From positions 1 through 6,684 of the forward strand of contig DAOWFY010000138.1 in the NCBI GenBank assembly GCA_030637775.1: a DNA stretch of 6,684 nucleotides, in the 5' to 3' direction. Shown here one piece after another: positions 1-5,811 of the stretch (its first letter is position 1; each line of letters begins with the position of its first letter). A program made the position numbers and the translations under genes. Origin of the DNA: DAOVGU01 sp030637775 [NCBI: bacterium]. GTDB taxonomy: Bacteria; Ratteibacteria; UBA8468. The notes beneath the pieces are model-generated. The model made no database searches. It saw only the letters and a program-made list of their open reading frames with translations, and had not been told where the DNA came from.

Positions 1-145
1 TTCCTTCAGATACAACAAGTTTCAAAAATGACCCTACGCTTAAAAAGGTGAATCGTTCTTCTTCAGGTAGCGCAAACTGGAATTTACCTATAAGATCTTT
101 ATTGCCACATTTTGCTCCAACCAAGACCAAATAAATCCATGCCAT
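1..145 (-). other. Open frame running off the left edge, overlapping the HAD gene end
   Basis: In the frame next to the HAD gene, the minus strand is open from an ATG at 145-143 to the left edge (48 codons, no stop). The codons look like ordinary coding sequence; the stretch contains VGAKCGNKDLIGKF and later ALPEEERFTFLSVGSF. No Shine-Dalgarno site precedes the ATG, which argues against an independent gene start. The alternative is that this is the true C-terminal part of the HAD protein: dropping one base near 118-125 would join DLFG directly to LVGAKCGNK. The HAD product as called is short, which supports that reading. I do not recognise the sequence as a domain of its own, and a clear HAD motif IV (acidic pair) is not visible before the edge. 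Confidence 0.4.
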
Positions 146-590
146 AAATTTTCTTGAAATAAGAGGAATTATTTCTGTCAGCTAAATCAGCCAAACTAAG
201 TTTAGCTAATGCTCCTTTGCAAGAGTTATTAGTTACCACATACAGACAAAATCCTTTTGAAAATAAGATTTTGACCATATCTACAGCATCAGCATAAACA
301 AAAAGATGATTTTTTTGCCAAGTAATAACTTCTTCCCACAATTCTTCTTCCGAAATTCCTAAGGTAGGCGCAGTGTGGAAAATACATCCATTAAATATGG
401 GGTCTTTTTCCTGAATCGTTGCTAAGGCAAAAGAAGGATTGAACCCAAACTTCTTTACTAACATATCCTTAAGAACGCCTCGAAAGTAGTCAGAACCAAT
501 ACCGGCTACATTTTGATAGGGATTATCTTTTAGATGAGTTATGGTGTCATCAATATCTACTAAAATATGGTTAATCTTTAATGGAAGCAT
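99..590 (-). CDS. HAD-like hydrolase, C-terminally shortened or frameshifted
   Basis: This is a probable cytoplasmic phosphatase of the haloacid dehalogenase superfamily. Motif I is DIDDT at residues 12-16, where the first Asp would be the nucleophile and the second the acid/base. Residues about 25-100 would form a helical cap. Motif II is seen as the strand LYVVTNNS, with Thr120 in the expected place. YFKKIYGMDLFG near residues 144-155 resembles the approach to motif III, but the frame then stops after WSKMWQ. At 163 residues it lacks a recognisable motif III lysine and motif IV acids; capped HAD enzymes usually have 200 or more. An adjacent frame continues to the window edge, so a one-base indel near 118-125 is likely. 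The ATG lies 3 bp after the stop of the PHP gene with no strong ribosome site of its own, so translation is probably coupled. The substrate is unknown. Confidence 0.7.
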   Translation of the reverse strand: MLPLKINHILVDIDDTITHLKDNPYQNVAGIGSDYFRGVLKDMLVKKFGFNPSFALATIQEKDPIFNGCIFHTAPTLGISEEELWEEVITWQKNHLFVYADAVDMVKILFSKGFCLYVVTNNSCKGALAKLSLADLADRNNSSYFKKIYGMDLFGLGWSKMWQ

Positions 591-593
591 ATT

Positions 594-1640
594 CTATTTC
601 AAAAGGTAATTAATAGGAGAAGTAATTAAATGTTCTTCCTCTGCCTGGATATGAATAATGTAATGATTTTCTTGATTGGAAAGGTCTTTATCTTCCCAAT
701 TTAGATGATATTTATCTTTACGACTACCTTTATCTTCATATATTCTAATACCATTTCGGTATATTTCCACAGTAATTTTTTTCTTGGTGGTATTTTTAAC
801 TGATAAATTTATAACAGGGTTTTTCACTTCCTTAATAGATCTTTTAGAAGGAATAGGTTCTATCTCTTCCAAGTATAAATCTCCATACACCACATAACTT
901 CTCCTTTCATTGTATGCCTCCATTAATGATTTTATAGTCAAATTCTCTGATATATAAAGATAAGTAGAAGGCACAATTCTTTTTTCGTTTGAAAGTAATT
1001 TACAAGGAGTTAAGGCATTATCTACCCCAGCACAGCAAGCCATCATAGAAGAGATAGGATGAGAAAGAAACTTAAGGTATAACTCAAGGTCATAAGGGAA
1101 TTTGTCAGGATGGTCTATGGTATATAGTTCCAGATAGTCAATTTCATAAAGGGAGGGAATATTTATAGGAAAAGGGCCGCCAAATAGTGAATTAACAGAG
1201 AGATAAGGATGGTTTAAGGTAAGTGAACTATTATGTCGATGACATTCAAGGATAAAGCTATCTATTTCTCTTGTATAAGAAGCCGCTAAAGCACGCGATT
1301 CCGGCAATTCAAGTACTGGTAAATAGTCCAAGATGGGAACACAAGAGTGGTGTTCATGCCTCTCGCCAAATGGTGGAAACATTAAATGTATCTCCGGAGA
1401 AGGGATGAGAATAACATCTGAGTCTTTATTTATTGAAAGGCAGGATTCTCTATAATCTTGAAATTCTCTCACGTCTAAACCCCAGTAATTATTTCCTTTT
1501 TCATCTCCGTGGTCCCCAGCACAGAAGACAAAAGTTGCTCCTAATTTCTTTAAATCCTCGGCCAATTCTTCTGGAGTTATCCTTTCTCCCAGAGGATAAT
1601 GGAAACTGGTATGGTAATGAGTGTAACCTTTATACCACAT
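594..1640 (-). CDS. PHP-domain metallohydrolase, CehA/McbA type
   Basis: This is a predicted metal-dependent phosphoesterase or hydrolase of the PHP superfamily, closest in look to the CehA/McbA branch. Likely metal ligands are visible in order: H8 and H10 (THYHTSFH), D43-H44 (AGDHGDE), E83 (PSPEIHL), a histidine cluster at 95-98 (RHEHH), H144 (LNHPYLS) and D207 (AGVDNA). Residues 235-253 (LMEAYNERRSYVVYGD) match the segment that usually closes the PHP barrel. The last 75 or so residues (NPVINLSVKNTTKKKITVEIYRNG) look like an added beta-sandwich domain, common in this branch. No signal peptide is seen, so it is probably cytoplasmic. The start is well fixed: AAAGGAGA stands 6 bp before the ATG. 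The HAD gene follows after 3 bp, so the two are almost certainly cotranscribed and may act on the same organophosphate. The substrate cannot be read from the sequence. Confidence 0.85.
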   Translation of the reverse strand: MWYKGYTHYHTSFHYPLGERITPEELAEDLKKLGATFVFCAGDHGDEKGNNYWGLDVREFQDYRESCLSINKDSDVILIPSPEIHLMFPPFGERHEHHSCVPILDYLPVLELPESRALAASYTREIDSFILECHRHNSSLTLNHPYLSVNSLFGGPFPINIPSLYEIDYLELYTIDHPDKFPYDLELYLKFLSHPISSMMACCAGVDNALTPCKLLSNEKRIVPSTYLYISENLTIKSLMEAYNERRSYVVYGDLYLEEIEPIPSKRSIKEVKNPVINLSVKNTTKKKITVEIYRNGIRIYEDKGSRKDKYHLNWEDKDLSNQENHYIIHIQAEEEHLITSPINYLLK

Positions 1641-1643
1641 GAC

Positions 1644-1923
1644 TTATCTCCTTTGCTGCAACTTAATGATAAAGTCTGCTATCTTTTTACGATAGGAGCC
1701 ATAAAGGCTGTTTGGCCATACGGGCGGATTATACAATGGGGCACCTTAGCCCCATCTTTAACCCTGGGTTCTGCTCTAACAAAAATCTTCCTTTTTAAGG
1801 AGTAGCGCCAGGATGAGCCTCGTAATGCGTACTTAAAAATTTGGGTGTCTATTCAAACAAATCTTCCAGAAGAATTCTGCCCTTCAATTCCTCATCTTTT
1901 GCAATTTCATTCCGCTTTGCCAT
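1644..1923 (-). pseudogene. Unrecognised coding remnant in three frames between ribulokinase and PHP genes
   Basis: The roughly 350 bp between the ribulokinase and PHP genes have no intact gene, but three consecutive minus-strand frames read like protein. Frame A (1923-1849, 24 residues) starts MAKRNE and ends LLEDLFE. Frame B (1852-1679, 57 residues) begins IDTQIFKYALRGSSWRYS and includes RAEPRVKDG. Frame C (1745-1644, 33 residues) reads GAPLYNPPVWPNSLYGSYRK and ends just 3 bp before the PHP start. One extra A after TTTGAA would join A to B as LFEIDTQIF; one extra base near 1747 would join B to C as KDGA-x-GAPLYNPP. The final stop 3 bp before the next ATG mirrors the PHP-HAD junction and suggests an operon gene once ended here. 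I do not recognise the family. Chance open frames remain possible. The rest of the gap, 1924-1991, shows nothing I can call. Confidence 0.35.
1647..1654 (-). promoter_or_regulatory. Ribosome binding site of the PHP gene
   Basis: On the minus strand AAAGGAGA is followed by TAAGTC and the ATG at 1640. It is a near-perfect Shine-Dalgarno site at usual spacing and decides the start. The TAA inside this spacer also closes the upstream remnant frame that ends at 1644. Confidence 0.85.
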
Positions 1924-1991
1924 TATCAATTTCGGTTTAGGAAAAAATTTTGCAAAAAAAGGACCTCAATGTAGGAGTCAAATATATAATG

Positions 1992-3681
1992 TTATAAGCT
2001 TTTCATTATCGGTTCTAAGGATTTCCCGGCGGCTAAATATTGCCGATAAAGTTTATTATAAACGATGGTTTTTGCCTTCTCCGGGCTGTAAGTTTTGCTA
2101 AAGCCTGGACACATCCTCTTTTGCGCCTCCTCTGTATTTTTATAATATCCCGAGGCGACGGCAGCAAAGATTGATGCTCCTAAAGCACAGGTTTGCTCGG
2201 AAGAGGTAACATTTATTGGCAATCCTAAGATATCGGAGGTAATCTGCATCACATACTCTATCCGGGAAAGTCCACCACAGGCAATGACCGAGTCAAGAAC
2301 GATATTTTCCTCCGCAAATTGCTGCACAATCCTTTTTGCCCCAAAAGCGGTTGACTCTACGATACCGTTATATATCGCTGGGGGTAAAGAACCCAGATTC
2401 ATACCGATTAAAGCGCCACGAAGAGCTTGATCAGCGTAGGGTGTTCGTCGACCATTAAACCAGTCAATGGCTAAAAGACCCGATTCAGCCGGTTTAATAT
2501 TTTTTCCTTCTGCGGTGAGAACCTGATAAATGGTGTTTTTCAATTCCTCTTTTAGTCTCTTCGTCTGAAAAGCGGAGATATTTTTACCAAGGGAAGTTTT
2601 TGGCAGGATATTTACAAAACTCCAAATAATAGTATCTCTGAACCAAGCAAAGTCATCGCCTACTGAGGACTGCCCTGCCTCTAAGCCAATATAGCCAGGC
2701 ACAATCGAGCCATCCACCTGACCGCAGATACCTTTAATCGCCCTCTTTCCCGTCTTTTCATAAGGAGCAATCACCATATCACAGCTGGAAGTGCCAATAA
2801 TTTTACAAAGCACCTTGGGTTTGATGCCGGCTCCCACCGCTCCCATATGGGCATCGAAGGCGCCAACAGCTACCGCCACGGAATGGGAGCCCTAATTTAC
2901 TAGCCCACTCTCGGGTCAAATTTCCTACTTTTCTATCTGAGGTATAGGTGTTCTGATACAGATGAGTTCGGAGACCCTTTAGAAGCGGATCCACATGATT
3001 TAGGAATTCCTGCGATGGTAGCCCATCCCAATTCTTACTCCACATCGCTTTGTGTCCCGCAGCACATCGGCTGCGCATCATCCTTGCCGGATCGGTATTG
3101 CCAGCCAATAGCCCGGTTATCCAGTCACAATGCTCCACCCAGCTATAAACAGATTTTCTTACATTTTTGTCTGTCTTTAATGTATGCAGGATTTTGGAGA
3201 AGAACCACTCCGAGGAGTAAATCCCACCACTATAGCGGGTGTAATCTATCTTCCAGGATTTAGCCTTTTCGTTGATGCAAGAGGCCTCCTCTTTAGCCGT
3301 GTGGTCCTTCCAGATGATAAACATCCCATTGGGATTTTCTTTAAATTGTGGTTTTAGGGCCAAAGGGGTGCCTTTTTTATCAACCGCGGCGATGGTGCTT
3401 CCGGTGGTATCAATCCCGATGCCAATTATCTTACTGCCAATATCTTTCTTTTTAGAGGCATCCCTTAAAAAAACGCCCTTCACAACCTTGATCATTGCCT
3501 CGATGTAGTCGGAAGGGTGTTGCCTGAACTGGTCTATCTTAGGGTCAGAGTAAAGGCCATCTTTCCACCGCGGATAATCTTCAACCGCAGTTCCCACTTC
3601 TTCCCCATTGGCCGGGTCAACAATTAAGGCTCGGACGCTATCGGTTCCAAAGTCAAGCCCTAAAACATAACCTTTTCTCAT
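1992..3681 (-). pseudogene. araB: Ribulokinase (AraB-like FGGY kinase), frameshifted
   Basis: An intact version would phosphorylate L-ribulose to L-ribulose 5-phosphate with ATP in arabinose catabolism. The N-terminal part (from ATG 3681) has the phosphate-1 loop GLDFGTDSVRALIVD, then GIGIDTTGSTI and the ribulokinase-typical NPNGMFIIWKDHTAKEEA. The C-terminal part, in another frame, has VGAFDAHMGAVGAG with the catalytic Asp, IIGTSSCDM, DWFNGRRTPYAD, IACGGLSRIEYVMQ and the Ala/Gly-rich ATP site SEQTCALGASIFAAVASG. Added together the span is about 562 codons, the usual ribulokinase length, so one change of frame is enough to explain the break. It falls between 2880 and 2891, because a TAG at 2892-2894 closes the downstream frame; the region carries one base too many (or two too few). 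As written, the product would stop before the catalytic Asp and be inactive. The start lies only 15 bp after the tRNA and has a weak GAAGAA ribosome site. It may be a pseudogene or an assembly error. Other FGGY sugar kinases are less likely. Confidence 0.85.
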
Positions 3682-3696
3682 TTCTTCATAAAAAAG

Positions 3697-3772
3697 TCGG
3701 GGCGACTGGATTCGAACCAGCGACCTTCTGAACCCCATTCAGACGCGCTAAACCAAACTGCGCTACGCCCCG
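3697..3772 (-). tRNA. tRNA-Pro (anticodon GGG)
   Basis: The minus strand folds as a 76-nt cloverleaf: acceptor stem CGGGGCG with CGCCCCG and discriminator A, D stem GCGC/GCGC, anticodon stem TCTGA/TCAGA around the loop ATGGGGT (anticodon GGG, reading CCC and CCU), a 5-nt variable loop, and the T arm GCTGG-TTCGAAT-CCAGT with one G-U pair. The 3' CCA is not encoded: the next bases are CTTTTTT, so CCA must be added by nucleotidyltransferase. The ribulokinase ATG follows 15 bp later. The inverted-repeat element lies just upstream and may have separated the gene from its original promoter. Confidence 0.95.
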
Positions 3773-3786
3773 AAAACTACCCGGTA

Positions 3787-3813
3787 AAGGGGTCAGGTCT
3801 CAACATTTGACAA
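3787..3813 (+). repeat. Left terminal inverted repeat of the 207-bp element
   Basis: This 27-bp arm exactly matches the reverse complement of 3967-3993. It sits 14 bp from the 5' end of the tRNA-Pro gene. Outside it the flanks agree only loosely (GTAA against GTA, a one-base offset). Confidence 0.9.
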
Positions 3814-3966
3814 TTCTATTTAGATGGAACTATTTTTTAATTTATACAGATGTAAGAGGTAATAGTGAACTAATACAGTTAGGTTTATAGACATTTGCTG
3901 TGAGTAGTTCATAGGAAAATAATCTACGCGCATATTCCTAACTAAAGATAGTATAGTAGCGGAATT

Positions 3967-3993
3967 TTGTCAAATGTTGAGACCTGACCCCTT
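3967..3993 (-). repeat. Right terminal inverted repeat, fused in frame to the methyltransferase gene
   Basis: This 27-bp arm exactly matches the reverse complement of 3787-3813. Read on the minus strand in the methyltransferase frame it encodes KGSGLNI followed by TGA, so the arm supplies the final seven residues and the stop. Confidence 0.9.
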
Positions 3994-4776
3994 ACTGTTC
4001 TTGAATGCTTTGATATACCTCAGGCAGTATTCATCCTTGCCGAGAAGGGCTTCGCTCGCATAGATAAAGGATTGCAATTCTTTATCTAAAGGATCAAGGA
4101 TGGCCGCGTCAAGTCCCGCCTCAATTGCCAAAATGGTAAAGGCTTTGTTGATGGTTTTCCTTTGGGGAAGGCCAAAAGAGATATTAGAGAGTCCGCAAAC
4201 TGTCCTGATTCCGGGAAAACCCGATTTAATCAGTCTGACCGCTTCTAAAAATTCTATACCAAACTTCTGATTGATACTCAGTGGCTGCACTAAAGGGTCA
4301 AGATAGATCTGTTCGTTTTTAATTCCTTGATCGTTCAAGATTTTGACAAGCCGCTTTGCAATTTCTAAACGCTCCTTGGCTGTCTTGGGAATACCCTTAT
4401 CATCCATCGTCAAGGCGATGATTTCTCCTTGGTAATTTTCCAAGATGGGCAAAAATTTTTCTATCTTTTTCTCTTCAGCATTGATGGAATTAATCATCGG
4501 AGGTTTTTTACAGAGTTTTAACCCTTCCTCTAATGCCATTGGGTTAGCCGAATCAAGACAGAGGGGAACTTCGGTTATCCTCTGAACATTCTCAATCAGC
4601 CAGAGGAGACCCTCCTTCTCTGTTTTGCTGGAAAGGCCGGCATTGAGGTCAATGTAGCTGCTGCCGGCGGCTACCTGCTTTTTTGCCTCTTCTTGAATAA
4701 AGGCAGCATCCTTCTTCCCAATGGCAAGGCCAATTGGTTTTCTCGTCGCATTAATCCTTTCTCCGATAATAAGCAT
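3970..4776 (-). CDS. acsE: Methyltetrahydrofolate:corrinoid protein methyltransferase (AcsE-like)
   Basis: This predicted cytoplasmic enzyme moves the methyl group of methyltetrahydrofolate to the cobalt of a corrinoid protein, as in the Wood-Ljungdahl pathway. It is a single pterin-binding TIM barrel of 268 residues. The motifs are GERINATRK (5-13), DLNAG (43-47), LCLDSANP with D75, INSINAEE with N96, TMDDKGIP, YLDPLVQPLS with D160 and CGLSNISFGLP with N198. These correspond almost residue for residue to the pterin-binding D75, N96, D160 and N199 of the Moorella thermoacetica enzyme, as I recall that family, so the barrel should be functional. Residues 262-268 (KGSGLNI) come from the adjacent inverted-repeat element; without them the protein has 261 residues, close to the family length. 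The ATG has no Shine-Dalgarno site, and a promoter ends just before it, so the mRNA is probably leaderless. No corrinoid protein or CO dehydrogenase gene is nearby, so the methyl acceptor is unknown. Confidence 0.88.
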   Translation of the reverse strand: MLIIGERINATRKPIGLAIGKKDAAFIQEEAKKQVAAGSSYIDLNAGLSSKTEKEGLLWLIENVQRITEVPLCLDSANPMALEEGLKLCKKPPMINSINAEEKKIEKFLPILENYQGEIIALTMDDKGIPKTAKERLEIAKRLVKILNDQGIKNEQIYLDPLVQPLSINQKFGIEFLEAVRLIKSGFPGIRTVCGLSNISFGLPQRKTINKAFTILAIEAGLDAAILDPLDKELQSFIYASEALLGKDEYCLRYIKAFKNSKGSGLNI

Positions 4777-4782
4777 AGTAGG

Positions 4783-4811
4783 AGTATAGCATGATTTTAT
4801 TGACTTTTCAA
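4783..4811 (-). promoter_or_regulatory. Extended -10 promoter of the methyltransferase gene (leaderless)
   Basis: On the minus strand TTGAAA (4811-4806), a 17-bp spacer ending TGC, and TATACT (4788-4783) form a near-consensus sigma70 promoter with an extended -10. Only CCTACT separates the -10 from the ATG at 4776, so the predicted start point is the A of the ATG or within a base or two. There is no GGAGG-like site upstream of that ATG. Confidence 0.75.
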
Positions 4812-4827
4812 TTTAATGTGATATATT
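4800..4827 (+). promoter_or_regulatory. Promoter of the Gfo/Idh/MocA operon
   Basis: TTGACT (4800-4805) and TATATT (4822-4827) are 16 bp apart, and a TG one base before the -10 makes it an extended -10. Transcription should start near 4833-4835, giving a leader of about 20 nt. Its -35 directly abuts that of the divergent methyltransferase promoter. Confidence 0.7.
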
Positions 4828-4840
4828 AAGAAGACTAAAA

Positions 4841-4846
4841 AGGAGG
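4841..4846 (+). promoter_or_regulatory. Ribosome binding site of the first Gfo/Idh/MocA gene
   Basis: AGGAGG lies 8 bp before the ATG at 4855, inside an A-rich leader. It is a strong site that fixes the start and contrasts with the missing site on the divergent gene. Confidence 0.9.
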
Positions 4847-4854
4847 AGAAACAG

Positions 4855-5811
4855 ATGGCGGTTAGAATAGGGTTTATTGGAGTAGGGGGGATTGCTCATT
4901 CTCATCTTAGTAGGCTTTCTCAGATAAAAGAGGCAGAGATTGTTGCTCTCTGCGATGTAGTGAGAGGAAAGGCAGAGGATGCAGCAAAAAAGTATCAGGC
5001 TACTTCTTATACAAACTACAAAGAAATGCTTGATAAAGAAAATCTGGATGCTGTCTTTATCTGTCTTCCTCCCTTTGCTCACGGGGATATCGAGATTGAT
5101 CTTGCCCAGAGGGGTATCCCCTTCTTCATCGAAAAACCGGTTAATCTTCATCTGGAAAAGGCAAGGAAGGTGGAAAAAATAGTAAAAGAGAAAAATCTTA
5201 TCACCTCAGCGGGTTATGTTCTCCGCTATATGGATATTGTGGAAAAAGCGAGAGATTTTTTGCAGGATAAAAAGATTGCTTTGGTTCTGGGACGCTACTT
5301 TGGAGAATTCCCAAAGTCTCCTTGGCTGGGAGTAAAGGAGAAATCTGGCGGCCAGATTGTAGAGCAAGCAACCCATATTGTAGATTTAATGAGGTACTTA
5401 GCCGGTGAGATAGATTATCTTTATGGACAGGGGTTCAGTGGCCTTAACAAATTAGAGGATTATAATGTTGAGGATGCCAGTATTGTAGCATTTCATTTTG
5501 AGAAGGGAGCACTTGGTTCTCTGACCTCCAATTGGCTTTTATCAGGTTTTCAACCCACATTAGAGATTGTTACTAAAGGTATTCAGATTCAATATTCTGT
5601 TACCTCCTTGAAGATTATCTCTAAGGACAAAAAGGAGGAGTTTCAGGTAAATAATGACTATGCCCTTCTGGAGGACCAGATATTTATCGAGGCGGTAGGG
5701 AATAATGCCCCCTCAAAGATTAAATCCGACTATAGCGATGCTCTCCGAACCTTAGAGGTTACTTTGGCCGCCAATGAATCGATGGAGAAGAAAAGAATAA
5801 TTTCTTTATGA
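4855..5811 (+). CDS. Gfo/Idh/MocA family NAD(P)-dependent oxidoreductase (first of pair)
   Basis: This is a predicted cytoplasmic dehydrogenase acting on a sugar, polyol or their derivative. The Rossmann nucleotide-binding loop is GFIGVGGIA (6-14); the acid at the end of the second strand is D34 (LCDV), which favours NAD over NADP. AVFICLPPFAHGD (66-78) and FIEKPVNLHLEKA (91-103) are the usual second and third family motifs, with the catalytic lysine K94 in EKP. The C-terminal alpha/beta domain has SGGQIVEQATHIVDLMRYLAG (164-184), where H174 is the likely proton donor/acceptor. At 318 residues it has normal length and is complete. Its stop overlaps the start of the next gene by ATGA. The substrate is not predictable; inositol-like, scyllo-inosose-like or glucose-fructose-type activities are all within the family. 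Confidence 0.9.
   Translation: MAVRIGFIGVGGIAHSHLSRLSQIKEAEIVALCDVVRGKAEDAAKKYQATSYTNYKEMLDKENLDAVFICLPPFAHGDIEIDLAQRGIPFFIEKPVNLHLEKARKVEKIVKEKNLITSAGYVLRYMDIVEKARDFLQDKKIALVLGRYFGEFPKSPWLGVKEKSGGQIVEQATHIVDLMRYLAGEIDYLYGQGFSGLNKLEDYNVEDASIVAFHFEKGALGSLTSNWLLSGFQPTLEIVTKGIQIQYSVTSLKIISKDKKEEFQVNNDYALLEDQIFIEAVGNNAPSKIKSDYSDALRTLEVTLAANESMEKKRIISL

Larger units (their letters stand above)
3787..3993. mobile_element. 207-bp non-coding element with 27-bp perfect terminal inverted repeats
   Basis: The ends at 3787-3813 and 3967-3993 are exact reverse complements over 27 bp, each starting AAGGGGTCAGGTCTCAACAT read inward. No transposase is encoded; the interior is AT-rich. Inner segments also pair along the same axis: TGAACTA 3866-3872 with TAGTTCA 3905-3911, ACAG 3875-3878 with CTGT 3898-3901, and ACTAT 3829-3833 with ATAGT 3948-3952. 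The whole unit can therefore form one long imperfect hairpin. No clear target duplication flanks it. From general knowledge, GGGGTCAGGTCT-type ends recall palindromic units mobilised by REP-associated Y1 (HUH) transposases; assigning it to that class is inference, and a MITE moved by a DDE transposase is the alternative. Its right end forms the last codons and stop of the methyltransferase gene. Confidence 0.8.

Noticed and set aside
1728-1733. Minus-strand TATAAT as a promoter for the PHP-HAD pair
   Set aside because: The hexamer is perfect, but no -35-like sequence is found at 15-19 bp and the site overlaps protein-like frames. It may be chance.
1736-1755. Perfect 7-bp stem with 6-nt loop (ATGGGGC / GCCCCAT) as a terminator
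   Set aside because: No T-run follows on either strand, and the stem lies inside the possible coding remnant.
1599-2101. Plus-strand open frames over the 1644-1991 gap
   Set aside because: They have no ribosome sites or recognisable motifs and partly overlap the PHP and ribulokinase genes. Minus-strand reading fits the neighbours better.
1992-2879. Separate gene starting at the GTG of 2879
   Set aside because: No ribosome site, and the sequence starts in mid-domain just before the catalytic Asp. It is the second half of the ribulokinase.
3682-3738. Extension of the ribulokinase start upstream into the tRNA
   Set aside because: The extra residues are a translation of the tRNA 3' half; the kinase fold begins at MRKGYVLGLDFG.
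3787-3993. CRISPR or direct-repeat array
   Set aside because: There are only two repeat copies and they are inverted, with no regular spacers.
4813-5151. Minus-strand open frame opposite the first dehydrogenase and its promoter
   Set aside because: It is opposite a clear Rossmann-domain gene and covers the promoter region. No motifs are seen.
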